Assembly: GCA_963803335.1 (NCBI GenBank) | Contig: CAWDME010000011.1 | Coordinates: 1 to 64,000, forward strand | Origin: DASSUW01 sp963803335 | Lineage (GTDB): Bacteria; Actinomycetota; Thermoleophilia; Solirubrobacterales; Solirubrobacteraceae | Length of the DNA stretch: 64,000 nt | Direction of reading: 5' to 3' | Shown: positions 16,632-24,494 of the stretch, one piece after another | How the letters are laid out: every line of letters begins with the position of its first letter | Numbering within the stretch: the stretch's first letter is position 1 | Program-made: the position numbers and the translations under genes | Notes under the pieces: generated by a model | Told to the model about the DNA's origin: nothing | Seen by the model: only the letters and a program-made list of their open reading frames with translations | Database searches by the model: none

Positions 16632-18152
16632 ATGTCGACCCTTGACTTCGAGAGACCACAGCGCCGGTTCGAGCGTCGTGGTACCGACCGTCCCGTCGCC
16701 GTGATCGGCGGCGGCCCGGCCGGCCTGACGGCCGGCTACCTGCTTGCCAAGCAGGGGCGCCCCGTCATCGTCTTCGAGGCTGAGGACCAGGTTGGCGGCA
16801 TCGCCAAGACCGAGGTCCGTGACGGCTATCGGTTCGATCTCGGCGGCCATCGCTTCTTCACCAAGTCCAAGGAGGTCAACGACCTCTGGCACGAGGTGAT
16901 GCGCGAGGAGTTCCTCAAGCGCCCCCGGATGTCGCGCATCTACTGGAACGGCAAGTTCCTCGACTACCCGCTCAACGGCATGGACGTGGTCAAGAAGCTC
17001 GGCCCGATCGAGCTCATCCGCTCCGGCCTCTCCTACCTGTGGGCGGCGCTCAAGCCCAAGGGCCGCGAGGACAACCTCGAGCAGTGGGTGTCCAACCGCT
17101 TCGGCAAGCGGCTCTACCAGCACTTCTTCAAGACCTACACCGAGAAGGTCTGGGGCGTCCCGACCACCGAGTTGCGCGCCGAATGGGCCGCCCAGCGGAT
17201 CAAGGGCCTCTCGTTCATGTCCGCCGCCAAGGCCGCGTTCTTCGGCAACAAGGACAACAAGATCAAGTCGCTGATCAACGAGTTCCACTACCCGCGCTTC
17301 GGCCCGGGCCAGATGTGGGAGACGATGGCCGACGAGATCATCGCCGCGGGCGGCGAGATCCGGATGAATACGCCGGTGACCAAGCTCGAGGTCCGCGACG
17401 GCCGCATCCTCGCGATCGAGGCCGGCGGCGAGCGGATCGAGCCCAGCGACGTCATCTCCTCGCTGCCGCTGCGCGCCACCGTCGGCATGGCCGGCGCCGC
17501 CGCGCCTGGCGACGTCCAGGCGGCCGCGCAGGGCCTGCGCTACCGCGACTTCATGTCGATCTCGCTCGTGATCGACGGCGAGGACCTGTTCCCGGACAAC
17601 TGGATCTACATCCACGACCCGAACGTCCGCGTCGGCCGGATCCAGAACTTCCGCTCGTGGAGCCCGTGGATGGTCCCGGACCAGTCCAAGGCCTCCGTCG
17701 GCATGGAGTACTTCTGCTTTGCCGGCGACGACCTGTGGGAGATGGACGACGACAAGCTCGTCGCGCTCGCCACGCGTGAGATCGGCCAGCTCGGCCTCGC
17801 CGACCCGGCCAAGGTCGAGAAGGGCTACGTCACGCGCGTGCCCAAGGCCTATCCCATGTACGACGCCGACTACGCCGAGCGCGTGGACGCGATCCGCGAC
17901 TGGCTGGGGACCGTCGGCAACCTCATCCAGGTCGGCCGCAACGGCCTCCATCGGTACAACAACTCCGACCACTCGATGCTCACGGCGATCCGCGCGGTGG
18001 AGAACATCACGCAGGGCGCCAAGCACGACATCTGGGCGGTCAACGCGGAGTCCGTCTACCACGAGGAAGACGTGACCGAGGAGCACCCGTACAGGCGCGC
18101 ACCCGAGACCCGCGCGATGCGCGAGCCGCTCGCTGACGCTCCGATTTCCTGA
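16632..18152 (+). CDS. NAD(P)/FAD-dependent oxidoreductase (UDP-galactopyranose-mutase/protoporphyrinogen-oxidase-like)
   Basis: A 506-residue flavoprotein. The N-terminal Rossmann motif is VIGGGPAGLTAGY (about 24-36), followed by the FAD ribose glutamate in IVFEAEDQVGG, then FDLGGHRFF. A C-terminal amine-oxidase-type motif is near YNNSDHSM. Relatives act in polyprenyl-sugar or sugar-nucleotide chemistry and often sit near glycosyltransferase genes, as here. It has no membrane segment. A strong Shine-Dalgarno (AAGGATGGAG) precedes ATG 16632. The exact reaction is not determinable from sequence. Confidence 0.8.
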   Translation: MSTLDFERPQRRFERRGTDRPVAVIGGGPAGLTAGYLLAKQGRPVIVFEAEDQVGGIAKTEVRDGYRFDLGGHRFFTKSKEVNDLWHEVMREEFLKRPRMSRIYWNGKFLDYPLNGMDVVKKLGPIELIRSGLSYLWAALKPKGREDNLEQWVSNRFGKRLYQHFFKTYTEKVWGVPTTELRAEWAAQRIKGLSFMSAAKAAFFGNKDNKIKSLINEFHYPRFGPGQMWETMADEIIAAGGEIRMNTPVTKLEVRDGRILAIEAGGERIEPSDVISSLPLRATVGMAGAAAPGDVQAAAQGLRYRDFMSISLVIDGEDLFPDNWIYIHDPNVRVGRIQNFRSWSPWMVPDQSKASVGMEYFCFAGDDLWEMDDDKLVALATREIGQLGLADPAKVEKGYVTRVPKAYPMYDADYAERVDAIRDWLGTVGNLIQVGRNGLHRYNNSDHSMLTAIRAVENITQGAKHDIWAVNAESVYHEEDVTEEHPYRRAPETRAMREPLADAPIS

Positions 18153-18243
18153 GTAAGGAAAGCGACGCCGTGGACGCATGTCCGATTTCCCCTGGCCGGG
18201 GGTGGTGGCAGGCTGGGCATTGTCTGGAGGGCGTACGGATTTA

Positions 18244-18332
18244 GGGCTTGACAGCCCACTCACGGAGGAGGCGCGGAAGGATTCGCTTCGGAACCGGCCG
18301 TGTGGTGAGAAACCACACGGCCGTTTCCCTTT
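18244..18332 (+). terminator. Structured intergenic region ending in a strong hairpin
   Basis: A small hairpin GGGCT-TGAC-AGCCC (18244-18257) is followed about 37 bases later by a 12-bp perfect stem (CGGCCGTGTGGT, 18295-18306, with its complement 18312-18323, loop GAGAA) and TTTCCCTTT. The second is a good intrinsic terminator for the flavoprotein gene or the end of a short non-coding transcript. TTGACA at 18248-18253 has no matching -10. Confidence 0.6.
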
Positions 18333-18357
18333 AACGACCCCGGGTACGCGGGTTCTC

Positions 18358-18669
18358 ATGGGGGATGAGAAGACCCGCGAAGAGGAAGAAGAGGTCGAGG
18401 CCGCCAAGCAGGAGATGCACGACCTCGAAGAGGGCGACCCGCCCGAGAAACTCGAGGACTGGCCCGACGGCCGCGCCAAGTACCTGACCTACGGCGGTCC
18501 CGAGGGCACCGCCGGCTACGACGAAGGGCCTACGGCCAAGCTCGGCCCGTCATCGCTCGAGCACCATGCCGACGGCCCGGTGACCATCGAGGGCGAGAAG
18601 GTCGACGATCCCGAGGAGTACAAGGGCGAGCGGCTGCCCGACGCCCCCGAGCCCGACGACGACGACTAG
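18358..18669 (+). CDS. Small highly acidic protein (103 aa)
   Basis: A 103-residue protein with about 40 percent Asp and Glu, an N-terminal coiled-coil-like KTREEEEEVEAAKQEMHDLEE segment (broken here by my reading near 15) and a disordered C-terminus ending PDDDD. The frame is open to 18178, but the strong hairpin at 18295-18323 lies inside that extension. I therefore start at ATG 18358. It has no signal peptide or domain. The stop overlaps the end of the convergent sugar-dehydrogenase gene by four bases. The role is unknown. Confidence 0.55.
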   Translation: MGDEKTREEEEEVEAAKQEMHDLEEGDPPEKLEDWPDGRAKYLTYGGPEGTAGYDEGPTAKLGPSSLEHHADGPVTIEGEKVDDPEEYKGERLPDAPEPDDDD

Positions 18670-20042
18670 CGCCGCGTGATCCGGCCGCGCCGTGTGACGG
18701 TGCGCGAGTTGCCGGCCGCGTCGGTGGCCCGCACGGCCACCGCGAGGCGCACGAAGTGGTGATGGCGCAGGCGCGTGCGCACGCGCCTGACCGTCTTCTT
18801 GCTGAGCTTAAGCGTGACGACCTTGCGGTAATTCGCCTTCAGGTTGCGATGCCGCGTGGCGAGCCGCCGGACCTTGCGCAGCCGCGTGCCGATCGCGACG
18901 CTGCAGCGCTCGTTACAGCGGACGGCGACGCGCAGGCGGCGCTTGTTGAGCGCCTTGCGGACGCCGCTGAGCTTCGCGCCGACGGTCGGGGCGGTGCGGT
19001 CGGTCGCGGTTGCGCACGCCGACTCGGCGCCGTCTTGGATCCGGTAGACCGGCCCGTTGAGCGAGGCGGCGTAGATGTGGCCGCAGCTGTCCTCGCCGAA
19101 TGACGTCAGCACCGACACCTCTAGCCCCGTGTCAGAGCTGGCGCCGCCGGTACGCGGCGTCGTGCTCCACACCGACGTATTGCAGTTGTCGCCGTAGATG
19201 TAGCGGCCGTTGAGCGTCGGCAGACCGGCATCGCGGACGACGTAGCCGCCGACGATCGCGCAGAAGCCCTCGCTGTGATTGCGGGCGACGATCGGGCGCT
19301 GGCCGCCGCTGCCGTCCGGCCCTTCCGCGTCCGGCCAGCCGAAGTTCACGCCCTGCGCCCGGGCGGGCGCCGCGCCCCAGTCGATCTCCTCCCACGTGCC
19401 CTCGCCGACGTCGCCGATCGCGATGTCGCCGGTCGCGCGGTCGAACGAGAAGCGCCAGGGGTTGCGCAGGCCGTAGGCCCAGACGCTGTAGCCGCCGGCG
19501 AGATTGAGCTGCAGCACCTTGCCGTACGGCACGCCCAGGTCTTGTGCGCTGTGGATGTCGTCCGGCGGCGCGCCGATCGTGAGGTACAGCTTGCCGTCGG
19601 GCCCGAACTGGAGCTGGCCGCCGTTGTGGAACTGATGGGTGTGCGGCGTCGTGAAGACCGGCCGGGCCGAGCTCGGATCGGCGACGTTCGGGTTGCTCGC
19701 CGAGCGCTTGTACTCGACAACGCGGATCTCGCCGCTGGGGTTCTTGGCGGTGTAGACGACGTAGAACAGCCCGTCGCTCGCGTAGTTGGGCGAGAACGCC
19801 ATCGACAGCATGCCGCGCTCCTCGTCGCTGCCGTTGACCTGCGCCGAGATGTCCAGGAAGGTCCCGCCGCCGACGAGCTTGATCCTGCCGGGCTTCTCGA
19901 CGACGAAGATGCGCTGGTCGCCAGGCGGGGAGGTGACGTAGAGCGGGTGATCGAACGTGCCGAGCGGGACGAGCGCAGGTGCCGCGGCCGCCGGCGAGGC
20001 CAGGGCCAGCAGGAGGGCCACGCTCAGCAGCGCGGCCCGCAT
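18666..20042 (-). CDS. Secreted glucose/sorbosone dehydrogenase (PQQ-type beta-propeller)
   Basis: A 458-residue exported protein with signal peptide MRAALLSVALLLALASPAAAA. The six-bladed propeller (about 22-360) shows family features: GDQRIFVVEKPGRI, ERGMLSMAFSP, HNGGQLQFGPDGKLY, YGLRNPWRFSFD, IGDVGEGTWEEID and YIYGDNC. Such enzymes oxidise sugars or sorbosone with PQQ outside the membrane; no PQQ synthesis genes are in the window. A 90-residue Arg/Lys-rich C-terminal beta domain follows, with two cysteines. The ATG overlaps the stop of the rhodanese gene upstream (ATGA), so they form an operon. Confidence 0.8.
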   Translation of the reverse strand: MRAALLSVALLLALASPAAAAPALVPLGTFDHPLYVTSPPGDQRIFVVEKPGRIKLVGGGTFLDISAQVNGSDEERGMLSMAFSPNYASDGLFYVVYTAKNPSGEIRVVEYKRSASNPNVADPSSARPVFTTPHTHQFHNGGQLQFGPDGKLYLTIGAPPDDIHSAQDLGVPYGKVLQLNLAGGYSVWAYGLRNPWRFSFDRATGDIAIGDVGEGTWEEIDWGAAPARAQGVNFGWPDAEGPDGSGGQRPIVARNHSEGFCAIVGGYVVRDAGLPTLNGRYIYGDNCNTSVWSTTPRTGGASSDTGLEVSVLTSFGEDSCGHIYAASLNGPVYRIQDGAESACATATDRTAPTVGAKLSGVRKALNKRRLRVAVRCNERCSVAIGTRLRKVRRLATRHRNLKANYRKVVTLKLSKKTVRRVRTRLRHHHFVRLAVAVRATDAAGNSRTVTRRGRITRR

Positions 20043-20371
20043 CAGTGGTCCGCCACCTGGCCGTCGACGGGCAGCCCGTGCTGCGCCCAGGCGTCGATGC
20101 CGCCGTCCATCGAGTAGGCGTCGTAGCCGGCCTGCCGGAAGGCGCTCGCGGCCATCGCGGACCGGGAGCCGACCTTGCAGTAGAAGACGACGCCCTGCTC
20201 GCGATCGATCGACGCGGCCTCGGCGACCACCTCCTGGAGGGCGATATGGCGCGCGCCGGCCAGCCGGCCGGCGTCCCACTCGTACGGCTCGCGCACGTCG
20301 ATCAACTGGATGTCGCCGGCCTCGAGCCGCTCACGGACCCACTCGGGCGATACGTCCTGATCCCCGCTCAT
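20042..20371 (-). CDS. Rhodanese-like domain protein
   Basis: A 109-residue single-domain rhodanese. It has the family opening QLIDVREPYEWDAGRLAGARHI and the active-site loop FYCKVGSRSAMA with catalytic Cys near 65, and ends with SMDGGIDAWAQHGLPV. It transfers sulfane sulfur, probably in the cytoplasm since no signal peptide is present. It is the first gene of a two-gene unit with the secreted sugar dehydrogenase. The start is ATG 20371, with TACCCT nine bases upstream and no Shine-Dalgarno. Confidence 0.85.
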   Translation of the reverse strand: MSGDQDVSPEWVRERLEAGDIQLIDVREPYEWDAGRLAGARHIALQEVVAEAASIDREQGVVFYCKVGSRSAMAASAFRQAGYDAYSMDGGIDAWAQHGLPVDGQVADH

Positions 20372-20380
20372 GGATGCGAG

Positions 20381-20386
20381 AGGGTA
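20381..20386 (-). promoter_or_regulatory. Putative leaderless -10 box (TACCCT) of the rhodanese gene
   Basis: On the minus strand TACCCT (20386-20381) lies nine bases before ATG 20371. It is back-to-back with the promoter region of the riboswitch-controlled hydrolase. Confidence 0.35.
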
Positions 20387-20424
20387 CCCGTCTTGCAGCC
20401 TGTGCCGCGCCGTGTTGTAGAGTG

Positions 20425-20585
20425 CCGCGCTTCGTTGGGGACATAACGCCGAATCCCTGCACGGCCTGGCCGGCAGGGAGCGGGGGAACCAGTGGCCCGA
20501 GTGATCGGGCCGGGGGCGAATCGTCGCCGGTGCGACGTAGCGCGACTCTTTCCGCGCGAGCCCGTCAGCTAACTCCGTAGGCGCG
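20425..20585 (+). promoter_or_regulatory. Cyclic di-AMP riboswitch (ydaO/yuaA type)
   Basis: The leader of the hydrolase gene carries the conserved blocks of the ydaO/yuaA class in order: ACGCCGAATCC, GCAGGGAGCGGGGGAACC, GGGGGCGAATCG, GCGACTCTTTCCGC and CCCGTCAGCTAACTCCGTAGGCG (20562-20583, given here in two parts: CCCGTCAGCTAAC and TCCGTAGGCG). The GCC near the start can pair with GGC at the end. In Actinobacteria this class controls secreted NlpC/P60-type wall hydrolases, as here; ligand binding usually turns expression off. A possible promoter is TTGCAG (20393) with TAGAGT (20418), 19 bases apart. Confidence 0.9.
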
Positions 20586-20607
20586 TGAAAGAAAGGACGC
20601 ATCCGTC

Positions 20608-21360
20608 GTGCCACGCTGTCGTACGTTCGCCTTGGGGCTGGTAGCCCTCGGTCTTCTGCTGCCCGCAAGCGCCCAGGCCCGGTTCGGGGACCGCTCGCTT
20701 CAGGAGGGTGATCGCGGATCGGACGTCCGCACGCTGCAGCGCGACCTGAACCAGGTTGGCCTGCGGACCGAGATCGACGGCCAGTACGGCCCGCACACGG
20801 CACGGCGCGTGAAGTCGTGGGAGCGCCGCTCGGACGAGCGTGTCAACGGGCGCGTCTCGCGCGGCGAGGCGCGCAAGATGGCCGCCCAGGTCGAGCGCGG
20901 CGTCCGCGTGTTCGAGCCTGCGCCGGAGCCGACCGCTGCGCCGCCGGGCGAGGACGCCACGCTCGGTGCGGACGGGCTCGCCGTGGCGCCGGCCGACGCG
21001 CCGGAAGCCGTCAAGGGCGCGATCGCGGCCGCCAACAAGATCGTCGGCAAGCCGTACAAGTACGGCGGCGGCCACGGCCGCTGGAACGACAGCGGCTACG
21101 ACTGCTCGGGCGCCATGTCGTACGCCCTGCACGGCGGCGGGCTGCTCCATCGCCAGCTCACGTCGGGCGACTTCATGTCATGGGGCCGCGCCGGCAAGGG
21201 CACGTGGATCACTATCTACGCCAATGGCGGCCACGGATTCCTGAAGATCGCCGGCCTGCGCTTCGACACGGGCTGGAACAACGCGGGCAAGGGTCCGCGC
21301 TGGAGCGAGGAGATGCGCCCGACGCACGGCTACACCGTCCGCCATCCGAGCGGTCTCTAA
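20608..21360 (+). CDS. Secreted peptidoglycan-binding NlpC/P60-like hydrolase
   Basis: A 250-residue exported protein. It has a signal peptide (about 1-24), then a peptidoglycan-binding PG_binding_1 domain (about 28-95: LQEGDRGSDVRTLQRDLNQ, with the following VGLRTEIDGQYG). A linker leads to a cysteine-peptidase domain with YKYGGGHGRW, YDCSGAMSYAL (catalytic Cys near 166) and GGHGFLKI. It cleaves peptidoglycan stem peptides. Its C-terminal domain is paralogous to 3114-3824. The start is GTG 20608 after the Shine-Dalgarno AAAGAAAGGA. The c-di-AMP riboswitch upstream ties it to osmotic and wall homeostasis. Confidence 0.85.
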   Translation: MPRCRTFALGLVALGLLLPASAQARFGDRSLQEGDRGSDVRTLQRDLNQVGLRTEIDGQYGPHTARRVKSWERRSDERVNGRVSRGEARKMAAQVERGVRVFEPAPEPTAAPPGEDATLGADGLAVAPADAPEAVKGAIAAANKIVGKPYKYGGGHGRWNDSGYDCSGAMSYALHGGGLLHRQLTSGDFMSWGRAGKGTWITIYANGGHGFLKIAGLRFDTGWNNAGKGPRWSEEMRPTHGYTVRHPSGL

Positions 21361-21370
21361 GGGACCGATC

Positions 21371-21394
21371 ACGGACGCCACGGATGGCGTCCGT
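21371..21394. terminator. Hairpin between convergent genes
   Basis: ACGGACGCCA, loop CGGA, then the exact reverse complement. It sits between the hydrolase stop and the convergent DUF6458 gene, so it may stop transcription from both sides. There is no T-run. Confidence 0.55.
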
Positions 21395-21429
21395 CGCGGT
21401 CAGACCGGCCGGCCGGATGAAGGCCGGGG

Positions 21430-21639
21430 CTAATACACGTCGCGGTCTCTCACGACGGTCGTGCGCGCATCCCGGCGCGCCGTGCCGATCATGAACAGCG
21501 AGATCAACAGGCCGACGACGCCGATCACCATGAGGATGATGCCGACGGTCGCGATCTCGAGACCGGAGATGGTCGCGTCCACGGCGAAATAGAGGATGGC
21601 GCCGACGGCGACCAGGAAGAGTGAAGTGCCGATTCCCAT
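21430..21639 (-). CDS. DUF6458 family small membrane protein
   Basis: A 69-residue protein with two transmembrane helices (about 4-22 and 28-52) and a charged C-terminal tail (TARRDARTTVVRDRDVY). MGIGTSLFLVAVGAILYFAV and the following LEIATVGIILMVIG match DUF6458, a family confined largely to actinobacteria. The function is unknown. It is monocistronic and convergent with the hydrolase; the ATG lies 42 bases from the divergent acyl-CoA dehydrogenase start. Confidence 0.8.
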   Translation of the reverse strand: MGIGTSLFLVAVGAILYFAVDATISGLEIATVGIILMVIGVVGLLISLFMIGTARRDARTTVVRDRDVY

Positions 21640-21681
21640 GGCAAATGCATCCCCGTGGCACGGCTGCGCCAAACTAAGCGC

Positions 21682-22839
21682 ATGGAGATCGCCGCTGCTG
21701 ACACCTACGCGCTCACCGACGACCAGCGCGAGTTTCGCGACGCGATCCGCCAGATCGTCGCCGAGCGCGTAGCGCCGCGCGCCGCGGAGATCGACGCCAA
21801 GGCCGAGTATCCGTGGGACATCCGGCGCCTGTTCGCCGAACACGATCTGCTCGGCCTGCCCTTCCCGGTGGAGTACGGCGGCACCGGCACCGGCACGCTG
21901 ATGCTCAACGTCGCGGTCGAGGAGGTCGCGCGCGCGTGCGCGTCGAGCGCGCTGATCCTGATGATCCAGGAGCTCGGGACGCTCCCGATCCGGCTGTTCG
22001 GCAGCGACGAGCTCAAGCAACGCTTCCTCCCGCGCTGCGCCAGCGGCGAGTGGTCGCCCGCCTTCGCGCTGTCCGAGCCCGAGGCCGGCTCGGACCCCGG
22101 CGGCATGATCACCCGCGCCGTCCGCGACGGCGACGAGTGGGTCATCACCGGCACCAAGAACTGGATCACCAACCTCGGCGTCGCCGACTTCTACGTCGTG
22201 TTCGCCAAGACCGACCGGGCGGCGGCGCGCTCGCGCGGGATCAGCGCCTTCGTGGTCGAGTCCGACCGGCCCGGCTTCACCGTCGGCAAGCTCGAGCACA
22301 AGCTCGGCATCAAGGGCTCGCCGACCGGTCAGCCGATCTTCGACGACGTCCGCGTGCCGGCCTCGCACCTGATCGGCGAGGAGGGCCGCGGGATGAACGT
22401 CGCGCTCGGCACGCTCGACCACTCGCGCCTCGGCGTCGCCGCCCAGGCCGTCGGCATCGCGCAGGGCGCGACCGATCACGCCGCCGCCTACGCCAACGAG
22501 CGCCGCCAGTTCGGCCAGCCGATCGCCGAGTTCCAGGGCATCCAGTTCAAGCTCGCCGACATGGAGACGCGCACCGCCGCCGCCCGCGAGCTGCTCTACC
22601 GCGCGTGCGCGAAGATCGACCGTGGCGAGCGCGACGCCGGCAAGTACTCCGCGATGGCGAAGCTGTTCGCGTCCGACACCGCGATGGCCGTGACGGTCGA
22701 AGCGGTGCAGGTGCTTGGCGGATACGGCTACGTGAACGAGTATCCGGTCGAGCGCTACATGCGGGACGCCAAGATCACCCAGATCTACGAGGGCACGAAC
22801 GAGATCCAGCGGCTCGTCATCGCCAGGAGCCTCCGCTAG
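21682..22839 (+). CDS. Acyl-CoA dehydrogenase
   Basis: A 385-residue FAD enzyme catalysing alpha,beta-dehydrogenation of acyl-CoA. Family motifs are FALSEPEAGSDPGG (FAD/substrate loop), WVITGTKNWITN, a middle beta domain, YANERRQFGQPI, QVLGGYGYVNEYPVERYMRDA (read here as two adjoining motifs, QVLGGYG and EYPVERYMRD) and the catalytic glutamate in QIYEGTNEIQ near the C-terminus. I start at ATG 21682 because homologues begin close to it and the upstream extension is untypical. It reads directly into the zincin gene with no gap. Confidence 0.92.
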   Translation: MEIAAADTYALTDDQREFRDAIRQIVAERVAPRAAEIDAKAEYPWDIRRLFAEHDLLGLPFPVEYGGTGTGTLMLNVAVEEVARACASSALILMIQELGTLPIRLFGSDELKQRFLPRCASGEWSPAFALSEPEAGSDPGGMITRAVRDGDEWVITGTKNWITNLGVADFYVVFAKTDRAAARSRGISAFVVESDRPGFTVGKLEHKLGIKGSPTGQPIFDDVRVPASHLIGEEGRGMNVALGTLDHSRLGVAAQAVGIAQGATDHAAAYANERRQFGQPIAEFQGIQFKLADMETRTAAARELLYRACAKIDRGERDAGKYSAMAKLFASDTAMAVTVEAVQVLGGYGYVNEYPVERYMRDAKITQIYEGTNEIQRLVIARSLR

Positions 22840-23475
22840 ATGTTCGACAACCTGCCACCCCTGCGCCGGGTCTGGATGTCTGCGCTGTTCGCGTTCTGCT
22901 GCGCGGTCCTGCTCGTCACACTGTTCGGTGGCCTGTCGCCGATGTACGGCGTGCGCCTGATGCAGATCGCCGCCTGCGTGCTGGCCTTCATCGTGGTCGC
23001 CGCGGGGGTGATCGCGACGATCACGGGGCGGCTGGCGAACTACACCGAGGTCGTGGACGACGACGAGTTCGAGCTGCTCGTGCGCCGCAGCGAGCAGCTC
23101 GCGCGCGAGAACCTGGCCGCTGAGCCGGACGAGAGCGAGTTCATGGAGCTCGACCCGCGCAACCCGCGCGACTTCGAGGAGCTCGTGCGCGAGGCGCTCG
23201 ACGACCTGCCCGACCTGCTGCTCAAGTCGCTCGACCACGTGGCCGTCGTGATCTCCGACAAGGGCCGCCGCCACCGTGCCTACGGGATGTACCAGGGCGA
23301 CACCGTGGCGCGCGACAACTACCCCGACCGGATCGTGATCTTCCGCGACACGCTGCTGCGCGACTTCGGCGACGATCCGGACGAGCTGCGCGCGCAGGTC
23401 ACGCGCACGGTGCGGCACGAGCTCGCCCACCACCTGGGCGCGGACGAGCTCGGGGTCAGGGATCTCGGCCTGTGA
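22840..23475 (+). CDS. Membrane protein with C-terminal zincin-like metallopeptidase domain
   Basis: A 211-residue protein with two N-terminal transmembrane helices (about 11-32 and 38-60) and a C-terminal cytoplasmic domain of the PF06262 metallopeptidase family. The domain has FEELVREALDDLPDLL, IVIFRDTLLRDF and the zinc motif HELAHHLGADE (His near 193 and 197). Stand-alone PF06262 proteins are usually about 115 residues and soluble; the membrane anchor is an addition. Its ATG directly follows the acyl-CoA dehydrogenase stop, and its own stop overlaps the DAHP synthase start. Confidence 0.75.
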   Translation: MFDNLPPLRRVWMSALFAFCCAVLLVTLFGGLSPMYGVRLMQIAACVLAFIVVAAGVIATITGRLANYTEVVDDDEFELLVRRSEQLARENLAAEPDESEFMELDPRNPRDFEELVREALDDLPDLLLKSLDHVAVVISDKGRRHRAYGMYQGDTVARDNYPDRIVIFRDTLLRDFGDDPDELRAQVTRTVRHELAHHLGADELGVRDLGL

Positions 23476-24494
23476 TGATCGTGATGACACCCGAGGCCAC
23501 GGAGGCGCAGATCGCCGCCGTGCGCAAGCGGCTGGAGACGACCGGGGTCCACGTCCTCGTGCTGCCGGGCGAGCTGACCACCGCGATTGGGGCGATCGGC
23601 GATCCCGAGGGCGTCCGCGAGCTGGGGCTGGAGGGCATGGCCGGGGTCGATCGCGTGGTCCCGATCTCGCGGCCATACAAGCTCGCCTCGTCCGAGCTGG
23701 CCCATCACGAGCCGACCGTGTTCAGCATCGACGGTCGCGAGGTCGGCGGGCCGGCGACGTTCTGCCTGATCGCCGGGCCGTGCACGGTCGAGTCGCGCGA
23801 GCAGACGCTCGAGGTCGCCCGCACCGTGGCGGCCGCCGGCGCGTCGATGCTCCGCGGCGGCGCCTTCAAGCCGCGCACGTCGCCGTTCGCGTTCAAGGGC
23901 CTCGGCGTCCCGGCGCTGGAGATCCTCGCCGAGGCGCGCCGGGAGACCGGGCTGCCGGTGGTGACCGAGTTTCTCGACACCCAGCACGCAGACGCGATCG
24001 CCGAGCACGCCGACGTCATCCAGATCGGCGCGCGGAACATGCAGAACTACGCACTGCTGGAGGTCGCGGGCAAGCTCGGCAAGCCGGTGCTGCTCAAGCG
24101 CGGCCTGTCGTCGTCACTCGACGAGCTGCTGATGGCGGCGGACTACATCCTCAAAGAGGGGATGGAGAAGGTAATGCTGTGCGAGCGCGGCATCCGCACG
24201 TTCGAGACCGCGACGCGCTTCACGCTCGACCTCTCGGCCGTCCCGTGGCTGAAGCTGCACACACACCTGCCGGTGATCGTCGACCCCAGCCACGCCTCCG
24301 GCGACCGCCGGCTCGTCGAGCCGCTGGCCCGCGCGGCCGCCGCGGTGGGCGCGGACGGCATCATCGTCGAGGTCCACCAGGACCCCGAGGAGGCGCTGTG
24401 CGACGGCCCGCAGGCGCTCTACGCGCGCGACTTCGCGGGCTTCGCCGAGCGCGTCGGCGCCCACGCGGCCCTGACCGGCCGCCGCGTCGCCTGA
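23472..24494 (+). CDS. aroF: 3-deoxy-7-phosphoheptulonate synthase (DAHP synthase, AroF/TM0343 type)
   Basis: First enzyme of the shikimate pathway: condenses phosphoenolpyruvate and erythrose 4-phosphate. The 340-residue protein has an N-terminal ferredoxin-like regulatory domain (about 1-70, the site of Tyr/Phe feedback in this subfamily) and a TIM barrel. The barrel carries IAGPCTVES, LRGGAFKPRTSPFAF, LKRGLSSS and the metal/substrate motif DPSHASGDRRLV. GTG 23472 or ATG 23475 may start it; the former overlaps the upstream stop. The last 76 bases overlap the convergent DMT transporter gene. Confidence 0.9.
   Translation: MMIVMTPEATEAQIAAVRKRLETTGVHVLVLPGELTTAIGAIGDPEGVRELGLEGMAGVDRVVPISRPYKLASSELAHHEPTVFSIDGREVGGPATFCLIAGPCTVESREQTLEVARTVAAAGASMLRGGAFKPRTSPFAFKGLGVPALEILAEARRETGLPVVTEFLDTQHADAIAEHADVIQIGARNMQNYALLEVAGKLGKPVLLKRGLSSSLDELLMAADYILKEGMEKVMLCERGIRTFETATRFTLDLSAVPWLKLHTHLPVIVDPSHASGDRRLVEPLARAAAAVGADGIIVEVHQDPEEALCDGPQALYARDFAGFAERVGAHAALTGRRVA

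Noticed and set aside
18178..18357. N-terminal extension of the acidic protein from ATG 18178
   Set aside because: The extension would translate through a strong 12-bp terminator-like hairpin and gives no plausible domain.
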